A stretch of 64,000 nucleotides of DNA, taken from positions 3,844,001 to 3,908,000 of the forward strand of contig NZ_CP102509.1 of NCBI RefSeq assembly GCF_024611995.1, read 5' to 3'. Of the stretch, positions 1 to 10,296 are shown piece by piece; position 1 is the first letter of the stretch, and each line of letters starts with the position of its first letter. Source of the DNA: Streptomyces sp. NBC_00162. Lineage in GTDB: Bacteria > Actinomycetota > Actinomycetes > Streptomycetales > Streptomycetaceae. The position numbers were made by a program, and so were the translations under genes. The notes under the pieces are model-generated. The model saw nothing but the letters and a program-made list of their open reading frames with translations, did no database searches and was not told where the DNA came from.

Positions 1-42
1 AGTTCCCCCGAGGCGGATGCCGCGGGAAAGTCTTCGTACTGC

Positions 43-1065
43 TTAGTACTGCTCGGTCTCGACGAAACCGGCGTCCGCGTCGTCGTCGGCGCCGAAGGCG
101 TCGGCAGCGGCGGTCGGGTCGAATCCGGGCGGGCTGTCCTTGAGGGCCAGGCCCATGCCGGCCAGCTTCGCCTTGACCTCGTCGATCGACTTCGCACCGA
201 AGTTGCGGATGTCGAGCAGGTCGGCCTCGGAGCGGGCGACGAGCTCACCCACGGAGTGGATGCCCTCGCGCTTGAGGCAGTTGTACGACCGAACGGTGAG
301 CTCGAGCTCCTCGATCGGCAGCGCCAGATCGGCGGCCAGGGCGGCGTCCGTGGGGGACGGGCCCATGTCGATGCCCTCGGCGTCGATGTTGAGCTCGCGC
401 GCCAGGCCGAACAGCTCGACCAGGGTCTTGCCGGCGGACGCCATGGCGTCGCGCGGGCGCATGGCCTGCTTGGTCTCGACGTCGACGATCAGCTTGTCGA
501 AGTCGGTGCGCTGCTCGACTCGGGTCGCCTCGACCTTGTAGGTGACCTTGAGGACCGGGCTGTAGATGGAGTCGATCGGGATGCGACCGATCTCCTGGCC
601 CAGCTGCTTGTTCTGGACGGCGGAGACGTAGCCGCGACCGCGCTCGACGGTCAGCTCCATCTCCAGCTTGCCCTTGCCGTTGAGCGTGGCGAGGACCAGG
701 TCCGGGTTGTGCACCTCGACACCGGCCGGGGGCGCGATGTCGGCAGCGGTGACCAGGCCGGGCCCCTGCTTGCGCAGGTACATCACGACCGGCTCGTCGT
801 GCTCCGAGGAGACGACCAGCTGCTTGATGTTGAGGATGATGTCGGTGACGTCTTCCTTGACACCCGGCACGGTGGTGAACTCGTGCAGGACGCCGTCCAC
901 GCGGATGCTGGTGACAGCGGCACCCGGGATCGAGGACAGGAGCGTACGGCGCAGGGAGTTACCGAGGGTGTAGCCGAAGCCCGGCTCCAGCGGCTCGATC
1001 ACGAACCGCGAGCGGTACTCGTCGACGACCTCTTCGGTCAGCGAAGGACGCTGAGCGATAAGCAT
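43..1065 (-). CDS. rpoA: RNA polymerase alpha subunit
   Basis: 340-residue alpha subunit, the scaffold that dimerises to assemble beta and beta' and whose C-terminal domain contacts promoter UP elements and activators. The N-terminal assembly domain covers roughly residues 1-230. The C-terminal helix-hairpin-helix domain, with the DNA-contacting [11 protein letters not shown] stretch, lies at about 255-315, followed by an acidic tail. Length fits actinobacterial RpoA. The ATG start gives the usual [10 protein letters not shown]-terminus. It is the last complete gene of the alpha operon here, 150 bp after rpsK; rplQ would be expected next, beyond position 1. Confidence 0.99.
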   Translation of the reverse strand: MLIAQRPSLTEEVVDEYRSRFVIEPLEPGFGYTLGNSLRRTLLSSIPGAAVTSIRVDGVLHEFTTVPGVKEDVTDIILNIKQLVVSSEHDEPVVMYLRKQGPGLVTAADIAPPAGVEVHNPDLVLATLNGKGKLEMELTVERGRGYVSAVQNKQLGQEIGRIPIDSIYSPVLKVTYKVEATRVEQRTDFDKLIVDVETKQAMRPRDAMASAGKTLVELFGLARELNIDAEGIDMGPSPTDAALAADLALPIEELELTVRSYNCLKREGIHSVGELVARSEADLLDIRNFGAKSIDEVKAKLAGMGLALKDSPPGFDPTAAADAFGADDDADAGFVETEQY

Positions 1066-1146
1066 GTCTGTGTTCCTTCATTCGTGGACGCCCACTATTT
1101 GACGCCCGACGGGACGCCGTACCGGAGTACGGCTACTGCAAGGGTA

Positions 1147-1182
1147 CGGGCGGCACGGCCCCCGAAGGGGTCGTACCGCCCG
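1147..1182 (-). terminator. Hairpin between rpsK and rpoA
   Basis: Inverted repeat of about 16 bp per arm with a 4-nt loop; it has one G-T pair and one mismatch. It lies in the 150-bp rpsK-rpoA gap. There is no long T tract, so it could be a partial attenuator or a processing site that sets rpoA dosage rather than a full terminator. Confidence 0.4.
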
Positions 1183-1215
1183 GACACTCAAGAACGCACA
1201 GGTGCGTCCGCTGCG

Positions 1216-1620
1216 TCAGACGCGGCGGCGCTTCGGCGGGCGGCAGCCGTTGTGCGGGGTGGGGGTGACGTCCTGGATCGAGCCGACCTCGAGGCCAGTG
1301 GCCTGGAGGGAGCGGATCGCGGTCTCGCGGCCGGAGCCCGGACCCTTGACGAAGACGTCAACCTTGCGCATGCCGTGCTCCTGCGCGCGGCGGGCGGCCG
1401 ACTCGGCGGCCATCTGCGCGGCGAAGGGGGTGGACTTGCGCGAGCCCTTGAAGCCGACGTGGCCGGCGGAGGCCCAGGAGATCACGTTGCCCGAGGGGTC
1501 GGTGATCGAAACGATGGTGTTGTTGAACGTGCTCTTGATGTGGGCGTGCCCGTGAGCGACGTTCTTCTTTTCCTTGCGGCGCACCTTCTTGGCAGCGCCC
1601 TGACGACCCTTGGGGGGCAT
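1216..1620 (-). CDS. rpsK: 30S ribosomal protein S11
   Basis: 134-residue S11, a protein of the 30S platform that lines the mRNA exit path with S7 and S18. The conserved [15 protein letters not shown] segment sits at about 26-40, and the C-terminal [11 protein letters not shown] tail is characteristic. The basic N-terminus ([19 protein letters not shown]) is typical of actinobacteria. It follows rpsM by 54 bp in the alpha operon. Full length, with nothing unusual. Confidence 0.98.
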   Translation of the reverse strand: MPPKGRQGAAKKVRRKEKKNVAHGHAHIKSTFNNTIVSITDPSGNVISWASAGHVGFKGSRKSTPFAAQMAAESAARRAQEHGMRKVDVFVKGPGSGRETAIRSLQATGLEVGSIQDVTPTPHNGCRPPKRRRV

Positions 1621-1674
1621 CTAAATCTCCTACGGGAGGTGGTCGGTCCTACAGCGCAAGACCGCTGAACAGGA

Positions 1675-2055
1675 CTACTTCTTGCCCGGCTTCTTCTTAC
1701 CGGCGATCGCGCGACGCGGGCCCTTGCGGGTACGAGCGTTCGTGCTGGTGCGCTGACCGTGCACGGGCAGGCCACGACGGTGGCGAATACCCTGGTAGCA
1801 CTGGATCTCGATCTTGCGGCGAATGTCGCCCTGGATCTCGCGGCGGAGGTCACCCTCGGTACGGAGGTTGGCGTCCACGTACTCGCGGATCTTGACGAGG
1901 TCCTCTTCGGCCAGGTCACGAACGCGGGTGTTCGGGTTCACGCCGGTGGAGGCGAGGATCTCCTTGGACCGGGTGCGCCCGATACCGAAGACGTAGGTGA
2001 GTGCGATCTCCACACGCTTTTCGCGCGGGATGTCAACACCGGAAACGCGTGCCAT
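1675..2055 (-). CDS. rpsM: 30S ribosomal protein S13
   Basis: 126-residue S13, part of the 30S head, forming the B1 bridges to the 50S subunit and contacting P-site tRNA through its basic tail. It starts [21 protein letters not shown] and has the [17 protein letters not shown] signature at about residues 86-102, then a lysine-rich end. It opens the S13-S11-alpha part of the cluster, 200 bp downstream of rpmJ. Confidence 0.98.
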   Translation of the reverse strand: MARVSGVDIPREKRVEIALTYVFGIGRTRSKEILASTGVNPNTRVRDLAEEDLVKIREYVDANLRTEGDLRREIQGDIRRKIEIQCYQGIRHRRGLPVHGQRTSTNARTRKGPRRAIAGKKKPGKK

Positions 2056-2255
2056 TCAATGGCTCCTGTGTGTTCGGGGGTCTTCCACAGAACCGACCCC
2101 GACCGCCGACCAACCCGAAGTGGGTGGTGGTACGCCCGGGTCCCCGGCCCCCGCCGGAGGTGCCGCCGGCCCCGTGAAGGGCTGGGCGGGTTCTGCGTAT
2201 GTACGTTTTCTTACGTCGCGCGAAGAACTGCGGAAGGCAGGTCGGTCGGCGTGCG

Positions 2256-2369
2256 TCAGCCCTGGCGCTGCTTGTGGCGCAGGTTGTCGCAGATGACCAT
2301 GACCCGACCGTGACGGCGGATCACCTTGCACTTGTCGCAGATCTTCTTGACGCTCGGCTTGACCTTCAT
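2256..2369 (-). CDS. rpmJ: 50S ribosomal protein L36 (zinc-type)
   Basis: 37-residue L36, the smallest ribosomal protein, bound to 23S rRNA near the GTPase-associated region. Reading back from ATG at 2369 gives [17 protein letters not shown] and so on, ending RHKQRQG. The CxxC pair and the later Cys and His form the zinc knuckle, so this is the zinc-dependent (C+) form. Streptomyces often carries a second cysteine-free copy that is induced by zinc starvation; none is in this window. It lies between infA and rpsM. Confidence 0.95.
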   Translation of the reverse strand: MKVKPSVKKICDKCKVIRRHGRVMVICDNLRHKQRQG

Positions 2370-2443
2370 GTTGGTGAGGTTCTCCGGGTCAGTGCCACCA
2401 CCCGCGCCGGGACAAGACGCCCAGACGGGAGTGACGACAAGAT

Positions 2444-2665
2444 CTACTTGTATCGGTAGACGATCCGGCCACGCGTCAGGTCGTACGGAGACAGCTCCAC
2501 GACAACCCGGTCATCAGGGAGGATGCGGATGTAGTGCATGCGCATCTTGCCGCTGATGTGCGCGAGGACCTTGTGACCGTTCTGGAGTTCCACCTTGAAC
2601 ATCGCGTTCGGGAGGGACTCGATCACGGTGCCCTCGATTTCGATGGCACCTTGCTTCTTGGCCAC
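2444..2665 (-). CDS. infA: Translation initiation factor IF-1
   Basis: 73-residue S1-like OB-fold factor that occupies the ribosomal A site during initiation. The GTG at 2665 gives [20 protein letters not shown], the standard N-terminus, rather than the longer open frame upstream. It ends RGRIVYRYK. It lies between map (138 bp upstream) and rpmJ, the classical location in Gram-positive bacteria. Confidence 0.97.
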   Translation of the reverse strand: MAKKQGAIEIEGTVIESLPNAMFKVELQNGHKVLAHISGKMRMHYIRILPDDRVVVELSPYDLTRGRIVYRYK

Positions 2666-2803
2666 GCTTCGCCTTTCGAATCGGCTACCTTGATCGGCTT
2701 CGCGCTCCATGCAGGCATGGAAGTGCACGAGAGCCGACGAGTCAGTCTACGTCAGGGCACCCAGAAAGACGAATCCGGAAAGTTTGCCCCAGAGTGTAGA
2801 TCA

Positions 2804-3655
2804 TTACGCCAGAGGGTCCGGAGCCGTGGTGACTCCGTACTCCGCCAGCTTCGCCTTGCCGCAGTCCGGGCTGGTCAGGACGATGGGGCCGGCCTCGGTC
2901 AGCGCGATGGAGTGCTCCCAGTGCGAGGACCAGGTGCCGTCCGTGGTGATGACCGTCCAGTCGTCCGCCAGGACCTCGGTCTGGGCGGTGCCCAGGGAGA
3001 CCATCGGCTCGATGGCCAGGCAGACGCCGGGGACCAGCTTGATCCCCTTGCCCCGCTTGCGCGAGACGTAGTTCAGCAGGTGGGGGTCCATGTGCATCTC
3101 GGACCCGATGCCGTGGCCGCCGTAGTCCTCGATGATCCCGAACTTGCCGAGGCTGTGCTCACCGGTGGAAGGGCGCGGCTGGCGCTTGATGTACGTCTCG
3201 ATCGCCTTCGAGATGTCCACGAGCCGGTTGCCGAGCTTCATGGCGGCGATACCGGCCCACATGGACTCCTCGGTCACCCGGGAGAGCTCCACGAGCTCAG
3301 GGGCGTGCCCAGTGCCCACGAAGGCCGTGTACGCCGCGTCCCCGTGCCAGCCGTCGACGATCGCACCGGCGTCGATCGAGATGATGTCGCCGTCCTTGAG
3401 GACCGTCTTGTCGTCCGGGATGCCGTGGACGACGACCTCGTTCACCGAGGTGCAGATGGTCGCGGGGAAGCCGCCGTAGCCGAGGAAGTTCGACTTCGCG
3501 CCGGCGTCCGCGATGACCTTGCGGGCCACCATGTCCAGATCCCGCGTCGTGGCGCCCGGTACGGCCGCCTCACGGGTCGCCGCGTGGATCGCGGCGACGA
3601 CCAGCCCTGCCTCGCGCATCTTCGCGATCTGCTCGGGGGTCTTGATCTGGACCAT
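2804..3655 (-). CDS. map: Methionine aminopeptidase, type I
   Basis: 283-residue cytosolic metalloenzyme that removes the initiator Met from nascent proteins. The metal ligands are visible: Asp in SIDAGAIVDG, Asp in WHGDAAYTAF, His in GHGIGSEMH, Glu in AIEPMV and Glu in WEHSIAL. The ATG at 3655 (MVQIKTPEQIAKMREAG) is chosen because GGAAGG stands 9 nt before it; the longer open frame upstream lacks family similarity. It follows adk in the secY-adk-map-infA run. The 95-bp gap to adk holds a hairpin. Confidence 0.96.
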   Translation of the reverse strand: MVQIKTPEQIAKMREAGLVVAAIHAATREAAVPGATTRDLDMVARKVIADAGAKSNFLGYGGFPATICTSVNEVVVHGIPDDKTVLKDGDIISIDAGAIVDGWHGDAAYTAFVGTGHAPELVELSRVTEESMWAGIAAMKLGNRLVDISKAIETYIKRQPRPSTGEHSLGKFGIIEDYGGHGIGSEMHMDPHLLNYVSRKRGKGIKLVPGVCLAIEPMVSLGTAQTEVLADDWTVITTDGTWSSHWEHSIALTEAGPIVLTSPDCGKAKLAEYGVTTAPDPLA

Positions 3656-3695
3656 GTGGAACAGCCTTCCAGCTTCGAAACGAGTCTTCTCAACA

Positions 3696-3732
3696 GTACG
3701 GCCGCGATGCCCTGGGGACACCGCGGCCGTAC
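3696..3732 (-). terminator. Hairpin between adk and map
   Basis: Perfect 11-bp inverted repeat (GTACGGCCGCG and its complement) with a 15-nt loop, in the adk-map gap. No U tract follows, so a partial attenuator or RNA-processing structure is as likely as a true terminator. Confidence 0.5.
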
Positions 3733-3750
3733 CTGCACAACAGGGGGTGA

Positions 3751-4398
3751 CTACTTCTTCAGCGCATCCATCGCGCGCTTCGTCACGTCCGCGACCTCAC
3801 CGAGGGCGGGGATCGTCACGAGCAGGCCCTGGGCCTTGTAGTAGTCGATGATCGGCTCGGTCTGCGTGTGGTAGACCTCGAGCCGGTTGCGAACCGTGTC
3901 CTCGGAGTCGTCGCCCCGCTGGTACAGCTCGCCGCCGCAGTTGTCACAGACGCCCTCGGCCTTCGGCGGGGCGTACGTGACGTGGAAGACGTGCGCCGAG
4001 TCGTTGCGGCAGATCCGCCGACCGGCGATCCGCTTGACGACCTCGTCCTCCTCGACCTCCAGGTCGAGGACGGCGTCGAGCTTCATGCCAGCGGCCTGGA
4101 GCATCTCGTCGAGGGCCTCGGCCTGCGACACGTTGCGCGGGAACCCGTCGAGCAGGAAGCCGTTCGCGGCGTCCGCCTGCTCCATGCGGTCCTTGGCCAT
4201 GGCGATGGTGACCTCGTCGGGCACCAGGTCGCCGGCGTCCATGAACGCCTTGGCCTGCTTGCCGAGCTCGGTGCCCTGGCTGATGTTTGCCCGGAACAGG
4301 TCGCCCGTGGAGATGTGCGGGATCGACAGGTTCTTGGCAAGGAACGCGGCCTGCGTTCCCTTGCCCGCACCGGGCGGTCCGACGAGGACGATTCGCAT
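3751..4398 (-). CDS. adk: Adenylate kinase
   Basis: 215-residue enzyme catalysing ATP + AMP = 2 ADP. The P-loop GPPGAGKGT is at residues 7-15, and the AMP-binding DGFPRN segment is at about 83-88. The LID domain has a Cys after RRI and a CDNC pair, as in zinc-binding long-form adenylate kinases of Gram-positives. The start codon shares one base with the secY stop (TGATG), so the two are translationally coupled. Confidence 0.98.
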   Translation of the reverse strand: MRIVLVGPPGAGKGTQAAFLAKNLSIPHISTGDLFRANISQGTELGKQAKAFMDAGDLVPDEVTIAMAKDRMEQADAANGFLLDGFPRNVSQAEALDEMLQAAGMKLDAVLDLEVEEDEVVKRIAGRRICRNDSAHVFHVTYAPPKAEGVCDNCGGELYQRGDDSEDTVRNRLEVYHTQTEPIIDYYKAQGLLVTIPALGEVADVTKRAMDALKK

Positions 4399-5711
4399 CA
4401 GCGGAGGAACCCTTCGTAATTACGCTGCTGGAGCTGGCTCTCGATCTGCTTCACGGTTTCCAGACCCACACCCACGATGATCAGGATGCTCGTCCCGCCG
4501 AACGGGAAGTTCTGGTTCGCTCCGAAGCCCGCCAACGCCATCGTCGGCACAAGAGCGATGAGACCCAGGTACAGCGACCCCGGCCAAGTGATCCGGTTGA
4601 GCACGTAGCTCAGGTACTCGGCGGTGGGTCGACCGGCACGAATACCCGGGATGAACCCACCATACTTCTTCATGTTGTCTGCAACTTCCTCGGGGTTGAA
4701 CGAGATCGCCACGTAGAAGAACGCGAAGAAGACGATCAGGAGGAAGTAGGTCGCGATGTAGTACGGGTGGTCGCCCTTGACGAAGTGCTTCTGGATCCAG
4801 GTCGCCCAGCCCGCGGTGGAACCGCTGAACTGAACGATCAGCGCCGGGATGTACAGCAGCGACGAGGCGAAGATGACGGGGATCACACCCGCCTGGTTCA
4901 CCTTGAGCGGGATGTAGGTCGAGGTGCCGCCGTACGCACGGCGGCCGATCATGCGCTTCGCGTACTGGACCGGGATCCGGCGCTGCGCCTGCTCGACGAA
5001 GACCACCAGGGCGACCATCGCGAGGCCGACCAGGATGACGACACCGAACTCGACCCAGCCGTCGGCGATCTTGCCCTGGAGCTTGATCTGCCACAGGGCG
5101 CCGATGAAGCCGGCGGCGATCGAGATGAACATGAGGATCGACATGCCGTTGCCGATGCCGCGGTCGGTCACGAGCTCACCGAGCCACATGACGACGCAGG
5201 TACCGGCGGTCATGGTGACCACCATGACGATCGTGGTGAAGATCGACCGGTCCGGGACGATCTGGCTGGCGACCTGGCAACCCTGGAACAGGGCACCAGT
5301 GCGGGCAGTGGCCACGAGGCCCGTGCCCTGCAGGATCGCGAGTGCGACCGTCAGATAGCGCGTGTACTGAGTGATCTTCGCCGTGCCGGACTGTCCCTCT
5401 TTTTTGAGGTTCTCCAGCTTCGGGATGACCACGGTCAGCAGCTGCAGAATGATGCTCGCCGTGATGTACGGCATGATGCCGAGCGCAAAGATCGTGATCT
5501 GCAGCAGCGCACCGCCGCTGAACATGTTGACGAGACCGAACAGCCCGTTGCTGCTGCCTGCCTGGTCGACACAGATCTGAACGTTCTTGTAGCTCACGCC
5601 GGGGACCGGGATGTGGGACCCGAGCCTGAACAGCACGATGATGGCGAGCGTGAAGAGCAGCTTCTTGCGCAGGTCGGGCGTCTTGAACGCCCGGGCGAAC
5701 GCGGTGAGCAC
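4398..5711 (-). CDS. secY: Protein translocase subunit SecY
   Basis: 437-residue ten-helix channel of the Sec translocon, acting with SecE (encoded here at about 57 kb) and SecG. The sequence shows the conserved [19 protein letters not shown] plug/TM2 region, [11 protein letters not shown], and a C-terminal [12 protein letters not shown] segment. GTG start ([17 protein letters not shown]). A 187-bp gap and a strong terminator separate it from rplO, so secY-adk-map-infA probably has its own promoter. Confidence 0.98.
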   Translation of the reverse strand: MLTAFARAFKTPDLRKKLLFTLAIIVLFRLGSHIPVPGVSYKNVQICVDQAGSSNGLFGLVNMFSGGALLQITIFALGIMPYITASIILQLLTVVIPKLENLKKEGQSGTAKITQYTRYLTVALAILQGTGLVATARTGALFQGCQVASQIVPDRSIFTTIVMVVTMTAGTCVVMWLGELVTDRGIGNGMSILMFISIAAGFIGALWQIKLQGKIADGWVEFGVVILVGLAMVALVVFVEQAQRRIPVQYAKRMIGRRAYGGTSTYIPLKVNQAGVIPVIFASSLLYIPALIVQFSGSTAGWATWIQKHFVKGDHPYYIATYFLLIVFFAFFYVAISFNPEEVADNMKKYGGFIPGIRAGRPTAEYLSYVLNRITWPGSLYLGLIALVPTMALAGFGANQNFPFGGTSILIIVGVGLETVKQIESQLQQRNYEGFLR

Positions 5712-5831
5712 GGTGCCTCCTGCGACCCCCGCGCTACTGCGTCAGAGGTGACGGTCTGAGGGATCGACGTATACGACAAAGCAAAGGTGCACGCCACCTT
5801 ACCGGCGAGTGTGCCTCCCGTGGAACGACCA

Positions 5832-5865
5832 ACCGGGGATGCCCCATATGTGAGGCATCCCCGGT
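5832..5865 (-). terminator. Terminator downstream of rplO
   Basis: Perfect 12-bp inverted repeat (ACCGGGGATGCC and its complement) with a 10-nt loop, 34 bp past the rplO stop codon and ahead of secY. It would end the S10-spc transcript and make secY depend on a promoter in the following 120 bp. Confidence 0.8.
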
Positions 5866-5898
5866 CGGGTTTCGTGCTATTTAGCCACTGGATTCGTC

Positions 5899-6354
5899 TT
5901 AGACGAGCTCGGTGACAGTGCCGCCGGCAGCGGCAATCTTCTCCTTGGCGGAGGCGGAAACGGCGTCAACCGAAACCTGCAGCGCCACGGAGAGCTCGCC
6001 CTGGCCCAGGACCTTGACGAGGCTGTTCTTGCGAACCGCGCCCTTGGCGACCAGGTCGGCCACCGTGACTTCTCCACCCTCGGGGTAGAGAGCGCCGAGC
6101 TTGTCCAGGTTCACGACCTGGAACTCGGTGCGGAACGGGTTCTTGAAGCCCTTGAGCTTCGGCAGGCGCATGTGGAGGGGCATCTGCCCACCCTCGAAGC
6201 GCTGCGGGATCTGGTAACGGGCCTTCTGGCCCTTCGTACCACGACCGGCCGTCTTACCCTTCGACGCCTCACCACGACCGACACGGGTCTTCGCGGTCTT
6301 GGCACCGGGGGCGGGACGGAGGTTGTGGGCCTTCAGCGGGCTGTTCTCAGCCAT
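5899..6354 (-). CDS. rplO: 50S ribosomal protein L15
   Basis: 151-residue L15, a late-assembly 50S protein with an extended Gly/Arg/Lys-rich N-terminus that threads into 23S rRNA. The ATG at 6354 ([17 protein letters not shown]) is the conserved start; the longer frame adds six unrelated residues. Motifs include [19 protein letters not shown] and [16 protein letters not shown]. It starts one base after the rpmD stop codon (which ends at 6356) and is the last gene before the terminator. Confidence 0.97.
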   Translation of the reverse strand: MAENSPLKAHNLRPAPGAKTAKTRVGRGEASKGKTAGRGTKGQKARYQIPQRFEGGQMPLHMRLPKLKGFKNPFRTEFQVVNLDKLGALYPEGGEVTVADLVAKGAVRKNSLVKVLGQGELSVALQVSVDAVSASAKEKIAAAGGTVTELV

Positions 6355-6355
6355 G

Positions 6356-6538
6356 TTAGTCAACCTCCTCAACCGTCACGAGGTGGCGGACGGTCTGCAC
6401 CATTCCGCGGAACTCGGGGCGGTCCTCCTTGACGACCACGTCGTTCAGGCGCTTGAGCCCGAGCGAACGCAGAGTGTCGCGGTGGTTCTGCTTGCTGCCG
6501 ATGTACGACTTCGTCTGCGTGATCTTGAGGCGAGCCAT
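6356..6538 (-). CDS. rpmD: 50S ribosomal protein L30
   Basis: 60-residue L30 ([20 protein letters not shown]...), a small alpha/beta protein near the 5S rRNA region of the 50S subunit. The ATG at 6538 shares one base with the rpsE stop (TAATG), showing translational coupling, and this decides the start over the longer upstream frame. Full length for the family. Confidence 0.96.
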   Translation of the reverse strand: MARLKITQTKSYIGSKQNHRDTLRSLGLKRLNDVVVKEDRPEFRGMVQTVRHLVTVEEVD

Positions 6539-7140
6539 TACGCACCCGCCCCAGCACGTGCACGAAGCAGGGCCGCGGGGGCGACGTCCTCGAGGGGCAG
6601 ACCACGGCGAGCCGCGATCTCCTCGGGACGCTGCAGGCCCTTGAGGGCCGCCACGGTCGCGTGCACGATGTTGATCGCGTTGGAAGAGCCGAGCGACTTC
6701 GACAGGATGTCGTGAACGCCGGCGCACTCCAGAACGGCGCGCACCGGGCCACCGGCGATAACACCGGTACCGGGGGAAGCCGGCTTCAGGAGCACGACGC
6801 CCGCGGCACGCTCGCCCGTGATCGGGTGAGGGATGGTGCCCTGGATGCGGGGAACCTTGAAGAAGCTCTTCTTGGCTTCCTCGACACCCTTGGCGATGGC
6901 CGCGGGAACTTCCTTGGCCTTGCCGTATCCGACACCTACGGTGCCGTCACCGTCGCCCACCACGACCAGCGCGGTGAAGCTGAAGCGGCGACCACCCTTG
7001 ACAACCTTGGCGACGCGGTTGATCGCGACAACGCGCTCAACGTAAGCGGTCTTCTCGGCGGCAGGGCCACCGTCGCGACCCTTCCGGTCCCGCCGCTCGC
7101 CGCCACCGGCACCGCTTCCGCGGCGCTGGGGTCCAGCCAT
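6538..7140 (-). CDS. rpsE: 30S ribosomal protein S5
   Basis: 200-residue S5, which lines the mRNA entry tunnel and affects decoding fidelity. The double-stranded-RNA-binding-like N-domain (about 40-105, with [21 protein letters not shown]) is followed by the S5 C-domain with [21 protein letters not shown] Gly/Arg-rich N-terminal extension ([21 protein letters not shown]) precedes the core, as in other Streptomyces. The fidelity loop shows no spectinomycin-resistance-type deletion. Confidence 0.98.
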   Translation of the reverse strand: MAGPQRRGSGAGGGERRDRKGRDGGPAAEKTAYVERVVAINRVAKVVKGGRRFSFTALVVVGDGDGTVGVGYGKAKEVPAAIAKGVEEAKKSFFKVPRIQGTIPHPITGERAAGVVLLKPASPGTGVIAGGPVRAVLECAGVHDILSKSLGSSNAINIVHATVAALKGLQRPEEIAARRGLPLEDVAPAALLRARAGAGA

Positions 7141-7185
7141 TGGATTACCTCTCTCTGTTACGTCCGTGAGTCCCGGAACCGGGGC

Positions 7186-7569
7186 TTAGAACTTCAGCCC
7201 GGCTTCGCGGGCGGCGTCAGCCAGAGCGGCAATGCGCCCGGCGTATCGGTTGCCACCGCGGTCAAAGACAACGGTCTCGACGCCGGCAGCCTTCGCACGC
7301 TCGGCCACGAGCGCGCCGACGGCCTGGGCCTGGGCGCTCTTGTCGCCTTCGCCACCGCGGATCGAGGTGTCCAGGGTCGACGCGGACGCCAGGGTGTGAC
7401 CCTGGAGGTCGTCGATGACCTGAGCAACGATGTTGCGGTTGGAACGCGTCACGACGAGGCGCGGACGCTCCGCCGTACCCGACACGTTCTTGCGAATGCG
7501 GATGTGGCGGCGAGCCTTGGCAGCGCGCTTGTACGCGTCGCCCTTGGCGATCTTCACACCGTATGCCAT
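7186..7569 (-). CDS. rplR: 50S ribosomal protein L18
   Basis: 127-residue L18, which with L5 and L25 carries 5S rRNA into the central protuberance. It has the [19 protein letters not shown] signature and ends [26 protein letters not shown], the conserved 5S-binding face. It starts 2 nt after the rplF stop. Confidence 0.98.
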   Translation of the reverse strand: MAYGVKIAKGDAYKRAAKARRHIRIRKNVSGTAERPRLVVTRSNRNIVAQVIDDLQGHTLASASTLDTSIRGGEGDKSAQAQAVGALVAERAKAAGVETVVFDRGGNRYAGRIAALADAAREAGLKF

Positions 7570-7571
7570 GG

Positions 7572-8111
7572 CTACTTACCAGCCTTTCCGACCTTGCGGC
7601 GGATGACTTCGCCGGCGTACTTGACACCCTTGGCCTTGTACGGGTCGGGCTTCCGCAGCTTGCGGATGTTGGCGGCGACCTCGCCGACCTTCTGCTTGTC
7701 GATGCCCTCGACCGAGAACTTGGTGGGCGACTCGACCTTGAAGGAGATGCCCTCGGGCGCCTCGATCAGGATCGGGTGGCTGTAGCCAAGCTGGAACTCC
7801 AGGTTGGAGCCCTTCGCGGCGACGCGGTAACCGACACCGCTGATCTCGAGAGCCTTGACGTAACCCGTGGTCACGCCGGTGATCATGTTCGCCACCAGCG
7901 TGCGGGACAGGCCGTGCAGGGCCTTGTTCTGACGCTCGTCGTTGGGGCGCGTGACGGTGAGGACACCGTCCTCGCCCTTAACGACACCGATGGGCGACGC
8001 GACGGTGTGCGAGAGGGAACCCTTGGGGCCCTTCACGGCGACCGTGCTGCCATCGATGGTGACGTCCACACCGGCGGGAACCTGGATGGGGAGCTTGCCG
8101 ATTCGCGACAT
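7572..8111 (-). CDS. rplF: 50S ribosomal protein L6
   Basis: 179-residue L6, two tandem alpha/beta domains near the sarcin-ricin loop and stalk base. It starts [19 protein letters not shown]. The second-domain signature [16 protein letters not shown] is at about 155-170. Nothing unusual; it sits 20 bp after rpsH. Confidence 0.98.
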   Translation of the reverse strand: MSRIGKLPIQVPAGVDVTIDGSTVAVKGPKGSLSHTVASPIGVVKGEDGVLTVTRPNDERQNKALHGLSRTLVANMITGVTTGYVKALEISGVGYRVAAKGSNLEFQLGYSHPILIEAPEGISFKVESPTKFSVEGIDKQKVGEVAANIRKLRKPDPYKAKGVKYAGEVIRRKVGKAGK

Positions 8112-8131
8112 TGCTTTTCCTCCGTTCCCGA

Positions 8132-8530
8132 CTACCAGACGTAGGCGAGGACTTCCCCACCTACGCCCTTCTTGCCTGCCTGCTGGCCGGTCAGGAGACC
8201 GTGGGACGTGGAGATGATCGCCACGCCCAGGCCGCCGAGCACCTTCGGCAGGTTGGTGGACTTCGCGTACACGCGCAGACCGGGCTTCGAGATCCGCTTG
8301 ATGCCCGCAATGGAGCGCTCGCGGTTCGGCCCGAACTTCAGCTCGAGGACGAGGTTCTTGCCGACCTCGGCGTCCTCGACCTTCCAGCCGGTGATGAAAC
8401 CCTCCTGCTTGAGGATCTCTGCGATGTGCGACTTGATCTTGCTGTGCGGCATCACGACGGTGTCGTGGTACGCCGAGTTAGCGTTACGCAGACGCGTGAG
8501 CATGTCTGCGATCGGGTCAGTCATGGTCAT
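8132..8530 (-). CDS. rpsH: 30S ribosomal protein S8
   Basis: 132-residue S8, which binds helix 21 of 16S rRNA, organises the central domain and in many bacteria is the feedback repressor of the spc operon. The ATG at 8530 gives [21 protein letters not shown], the family start. The C-terminal [26 protein letters not shown] is typical. A 223-bp gap separates it from the preceding S14 gene; this could hold an internal promoter or regulatory RNA, but I saw no clear element. Confidence 0.97.
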   Translation of the reverse strand: MTMTDPIADMLTRLRNANSAYHDTVVMPHSKIKSHIAEILKQEGFITGWKVEDAEVGKNLVLELKFGPNRERSIAGIKRISKPGLRVYAKSTNLPKVLGGLGVAIISTSHGLLTGQQAGKKGVGGEVLAYVW

Positions 8531-8753
8531 GAAGTGGCCTTCGGCCTCTCTCGCCGGGGTTTCCTGTATGCGCCATCCCTCTCCCCACTCAGTGGCGGGA
8601 CGGGTGCGGTGCGGGGACCTACGGCGTAGTAAGTCGTTATGGGCGGCGGACGCCCAACCACACAAGCCTAAGGCATGCGCGGCCGGGCACCCACCGTCCA
8701 GATGCTTACCGAGAGTGCCTGGTACCCCCCAAGTCCTTGCGGACTAGGGTGAT

Positions 8754-8939
8754 TTACCAGGAGCTCTTGGTCACGCCCGGCAGCTCGCCACGGTGAGCCA
8801 TCTCACGAAGGCACACGCGGCACAGGCCGAACTTGCGGTACACGGAGTGGGGACGACCGCAGCGCTGGCAGCGGGTGTACGCACGCACACCGAACTTGGG
8901 CTTGCGGGCAGCCTTCGCGATGAGAGCCTTCTTCGCCAT
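8754..8939 (-). CDS. rpsZ: 30S ribosomal protein S14, zinc type (type Z)
   Basis: 61-residue S14 of the 30S head. The four zinc cysteines are visible as CQRC and CRVC, so this is the short zinc-dependent S14 rather than the longer cysteine-free form induced under zinc limitation in actinobacteria. It begins [21 protein letters not shown]. It lies between rplE and rpsH, as in Gram-positive spc operons. Confidence 0.97.
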   Translation of the reverse strand: MAKKALIAKAARKPKFGVRAYTRCQRCGRPHSVYRKFGLCRVCLREMAHRGELPGVTKSSW

Positions 8940-8944
8940 CTCGC

Positions 8945-9496
8945 TTACGCCTCCTTGAAGGGGAAGCCGAGGTGACGAAGGAGCGCGCGGCCCTCAGCGT
9001 CGTTGGTCGCCGTGGTGACCACGGTGATGTCCATACCCCGGGTACGGTCGATCTTGTCCTGGTCGATCTCGTGGAACATGACCTGCTCCGTGAGACCGAA
9101 GGTGTAGTTGCCACGGCCGTCGAACTGCTTCGGCGACAGACCACGGAAGTCACGGATACGCGGAAGCGCGAGCGACAGCGTACGGTCCAGGAACTCCCAC
9201 ATGCGGTCACCACGGAGGGTGACGTGGCAGCCGATCGGCTGACCCTCGCGCAGCTTGAACTGCGCGATGGACTTGCGGGCCTTCGTGACGGCCGGCTTCT
9301 GACCGGTGATCGTCGTCAGGTCGCGGATGGCGCCGTCGATCAGCTTGGAGTCGCGGGCGGCGTCGCCCACACCCATGTTGACCACGATCTTCACGAGGCC
9401 GGGGATCTGCATGACGTTCTCGTACGAGAACTCTTCACGCAGCTTGCCCGCGATGTCCTCGCGGTACTTCGTCTTGAGACGCGGAGTGGTAGCCAT
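8945..9496 (-). CDS. rplE: 50S ribosomal protein L5
   Basis: 183-residue L5, which binds 5S rRNA and makes the B1b bridge to S13. Conserved [14 protein letters not shown] and [21 protein letters not shown] segments are visible, ending in the GFPFKEA tail. Its ATG shares one base with the rplX stop (TGATG), so L24 and L5 are coupled. Confidence 0.98.
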   Translation of the reverse strand: MATTPRLKTKYREDIAGKLREEFSYENVMQIPGLVKIVVNMGVGDAARDSKLIDGAIRDLTTITGQKPAVTKARKSIAQFKLREGQPIGCHVTLRGDRMWEFLDRTLSLALPRIRDFRGLSPKQFDGRGNYTFGLTEQVMFHEIDQDKIDRTRGMDITVVTTATNDAEGRALLRHLGFPFKEA

Positions 9497-9819
9497 CAGA
9501 TGTCCTCACCCGTCCGCTTGGCAACGCGGATCTTGTTGCCCTCGTCGTCGAAGCGGAAACCGACGCGGGTAACGACCTTCTGGCCGTCCTTCTCCACAAC
9601 CAGCTGAACGTTGCTGACGTGGATCGGCGCCTCGGTGATCACGATGCCACCGGTCTGCGAGCCACCAGCGGTCTGGCCGGCCTTGGTGTGCTTCTTGACC
9701 CGGTTGACACCCTCGACGAGGACGCGGTTCTCAGCGGGGAAGGCGACGATGACCTTGCCCTGCTTGCCCTTGTCCTTACCGGTGATGACCTGAACCAGGT
9801 CGCCCTTCTTGATCTTCAT
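9496..9819 (-). CDS. rplX: 50S ribosomal protein L24
   Basis: 107-residue L24, an assembly-initiating 50S protein. The KOW motif is at the N-terminus ([20 protein letters not shown], residues 4-23), followed by [13 protein letters not shown]. It starts 2 nt after rplN in the compact rplN-rplX-rplE run. Confidence 0.98.
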   Translation of the reverse strand: MKIKKGDLVQVITGKDKGKQGKVIVAFPAENRVLVEGVNRVKKHTKAGQTAGGSQTGGIVITEAPIHVSNVQLVVEKDGQKVVTRVGFRFDDEGNKIRVAKRTGEDI

Positions 9820-9821
9820 GC

Positions 9822-10190
9822 TTACAGCACCTCCGGCGCGAGCGAGATGATCTTCATGAACTTCTTCTCGCGCAGCTCACGGCCCACCGGGCCGAAGATA
9901 CGGGTGCCGCGAGGGTCGCCGTCGTTCTTCAGAATGACGGCGGCGTTCTCGTCAAAGCGGATGTACGAGCCGTCCTGGCGGCGACGCTCCTTGACGGTGC
10001 GAACGATGACCGCCTTGACGACGTCACCCTTCTTCACGTTGCCACCGGGGATCGCGTCCTTGACGGTGGCGACGATGACGTCACCGATGCCCGCGTAGCG
10101 GCGACCGGAACCACCGAGAACACGGATGCAAAGGATTTCCTTGGCACCAGTGTTGTCGGCGATACGCAGTCGCGACTCCTGCTGGATCAC
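9822..10190 (-). CDS. rplN: 50S ribosomal protein L14
   Basis: 122-residue L14, a beta-barrel at the subunit interface that forms bridge B5/B8 and is the docking site for the silencing factor RsfS. It starts [19 protein letters not shown]; the signature with [14 protein letters not shown] lies at about 55-68. It is 106 bp downstream of rpsQ, across a hairpin. Confidence 0.98.
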   Translation of the reverse strand: MIQQESRLRIADNTGAKEILCIRVLGGSGRRYAGIGDVIVATVKDAIPGGNVKKGDVVKAVIVRTVKERRRQDGSYIRFDENAAVILKNDGDPRGTRIFGPVGRELREKKFMKIISLAPEVL

Positions 10191-10272
10191 GTGTATCTCC
10201 TGTTTGTCTGCCGGTTCCCGGCGGGGGCTTCACTCCGAGGAGCTGGGCCCCCACCGAGCCTGGCGGAACGAA

Positions 10273-10292
10273 TCCGGGGGAAACCCCCCGGA
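10273..10292 (-). terminator. Hairpin directly after rpsQ
   Basis: TCCGGGGG and its complement with a 4-nt loop, only 5 nt past the rpsQ stop. No U run follows. It is likely a transcript-processing or partial attenuation hairpin between the S10-type and spc-type halves of the cluster. Confidence 0.4.
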
Positions 10293-10296
10293 CGAA

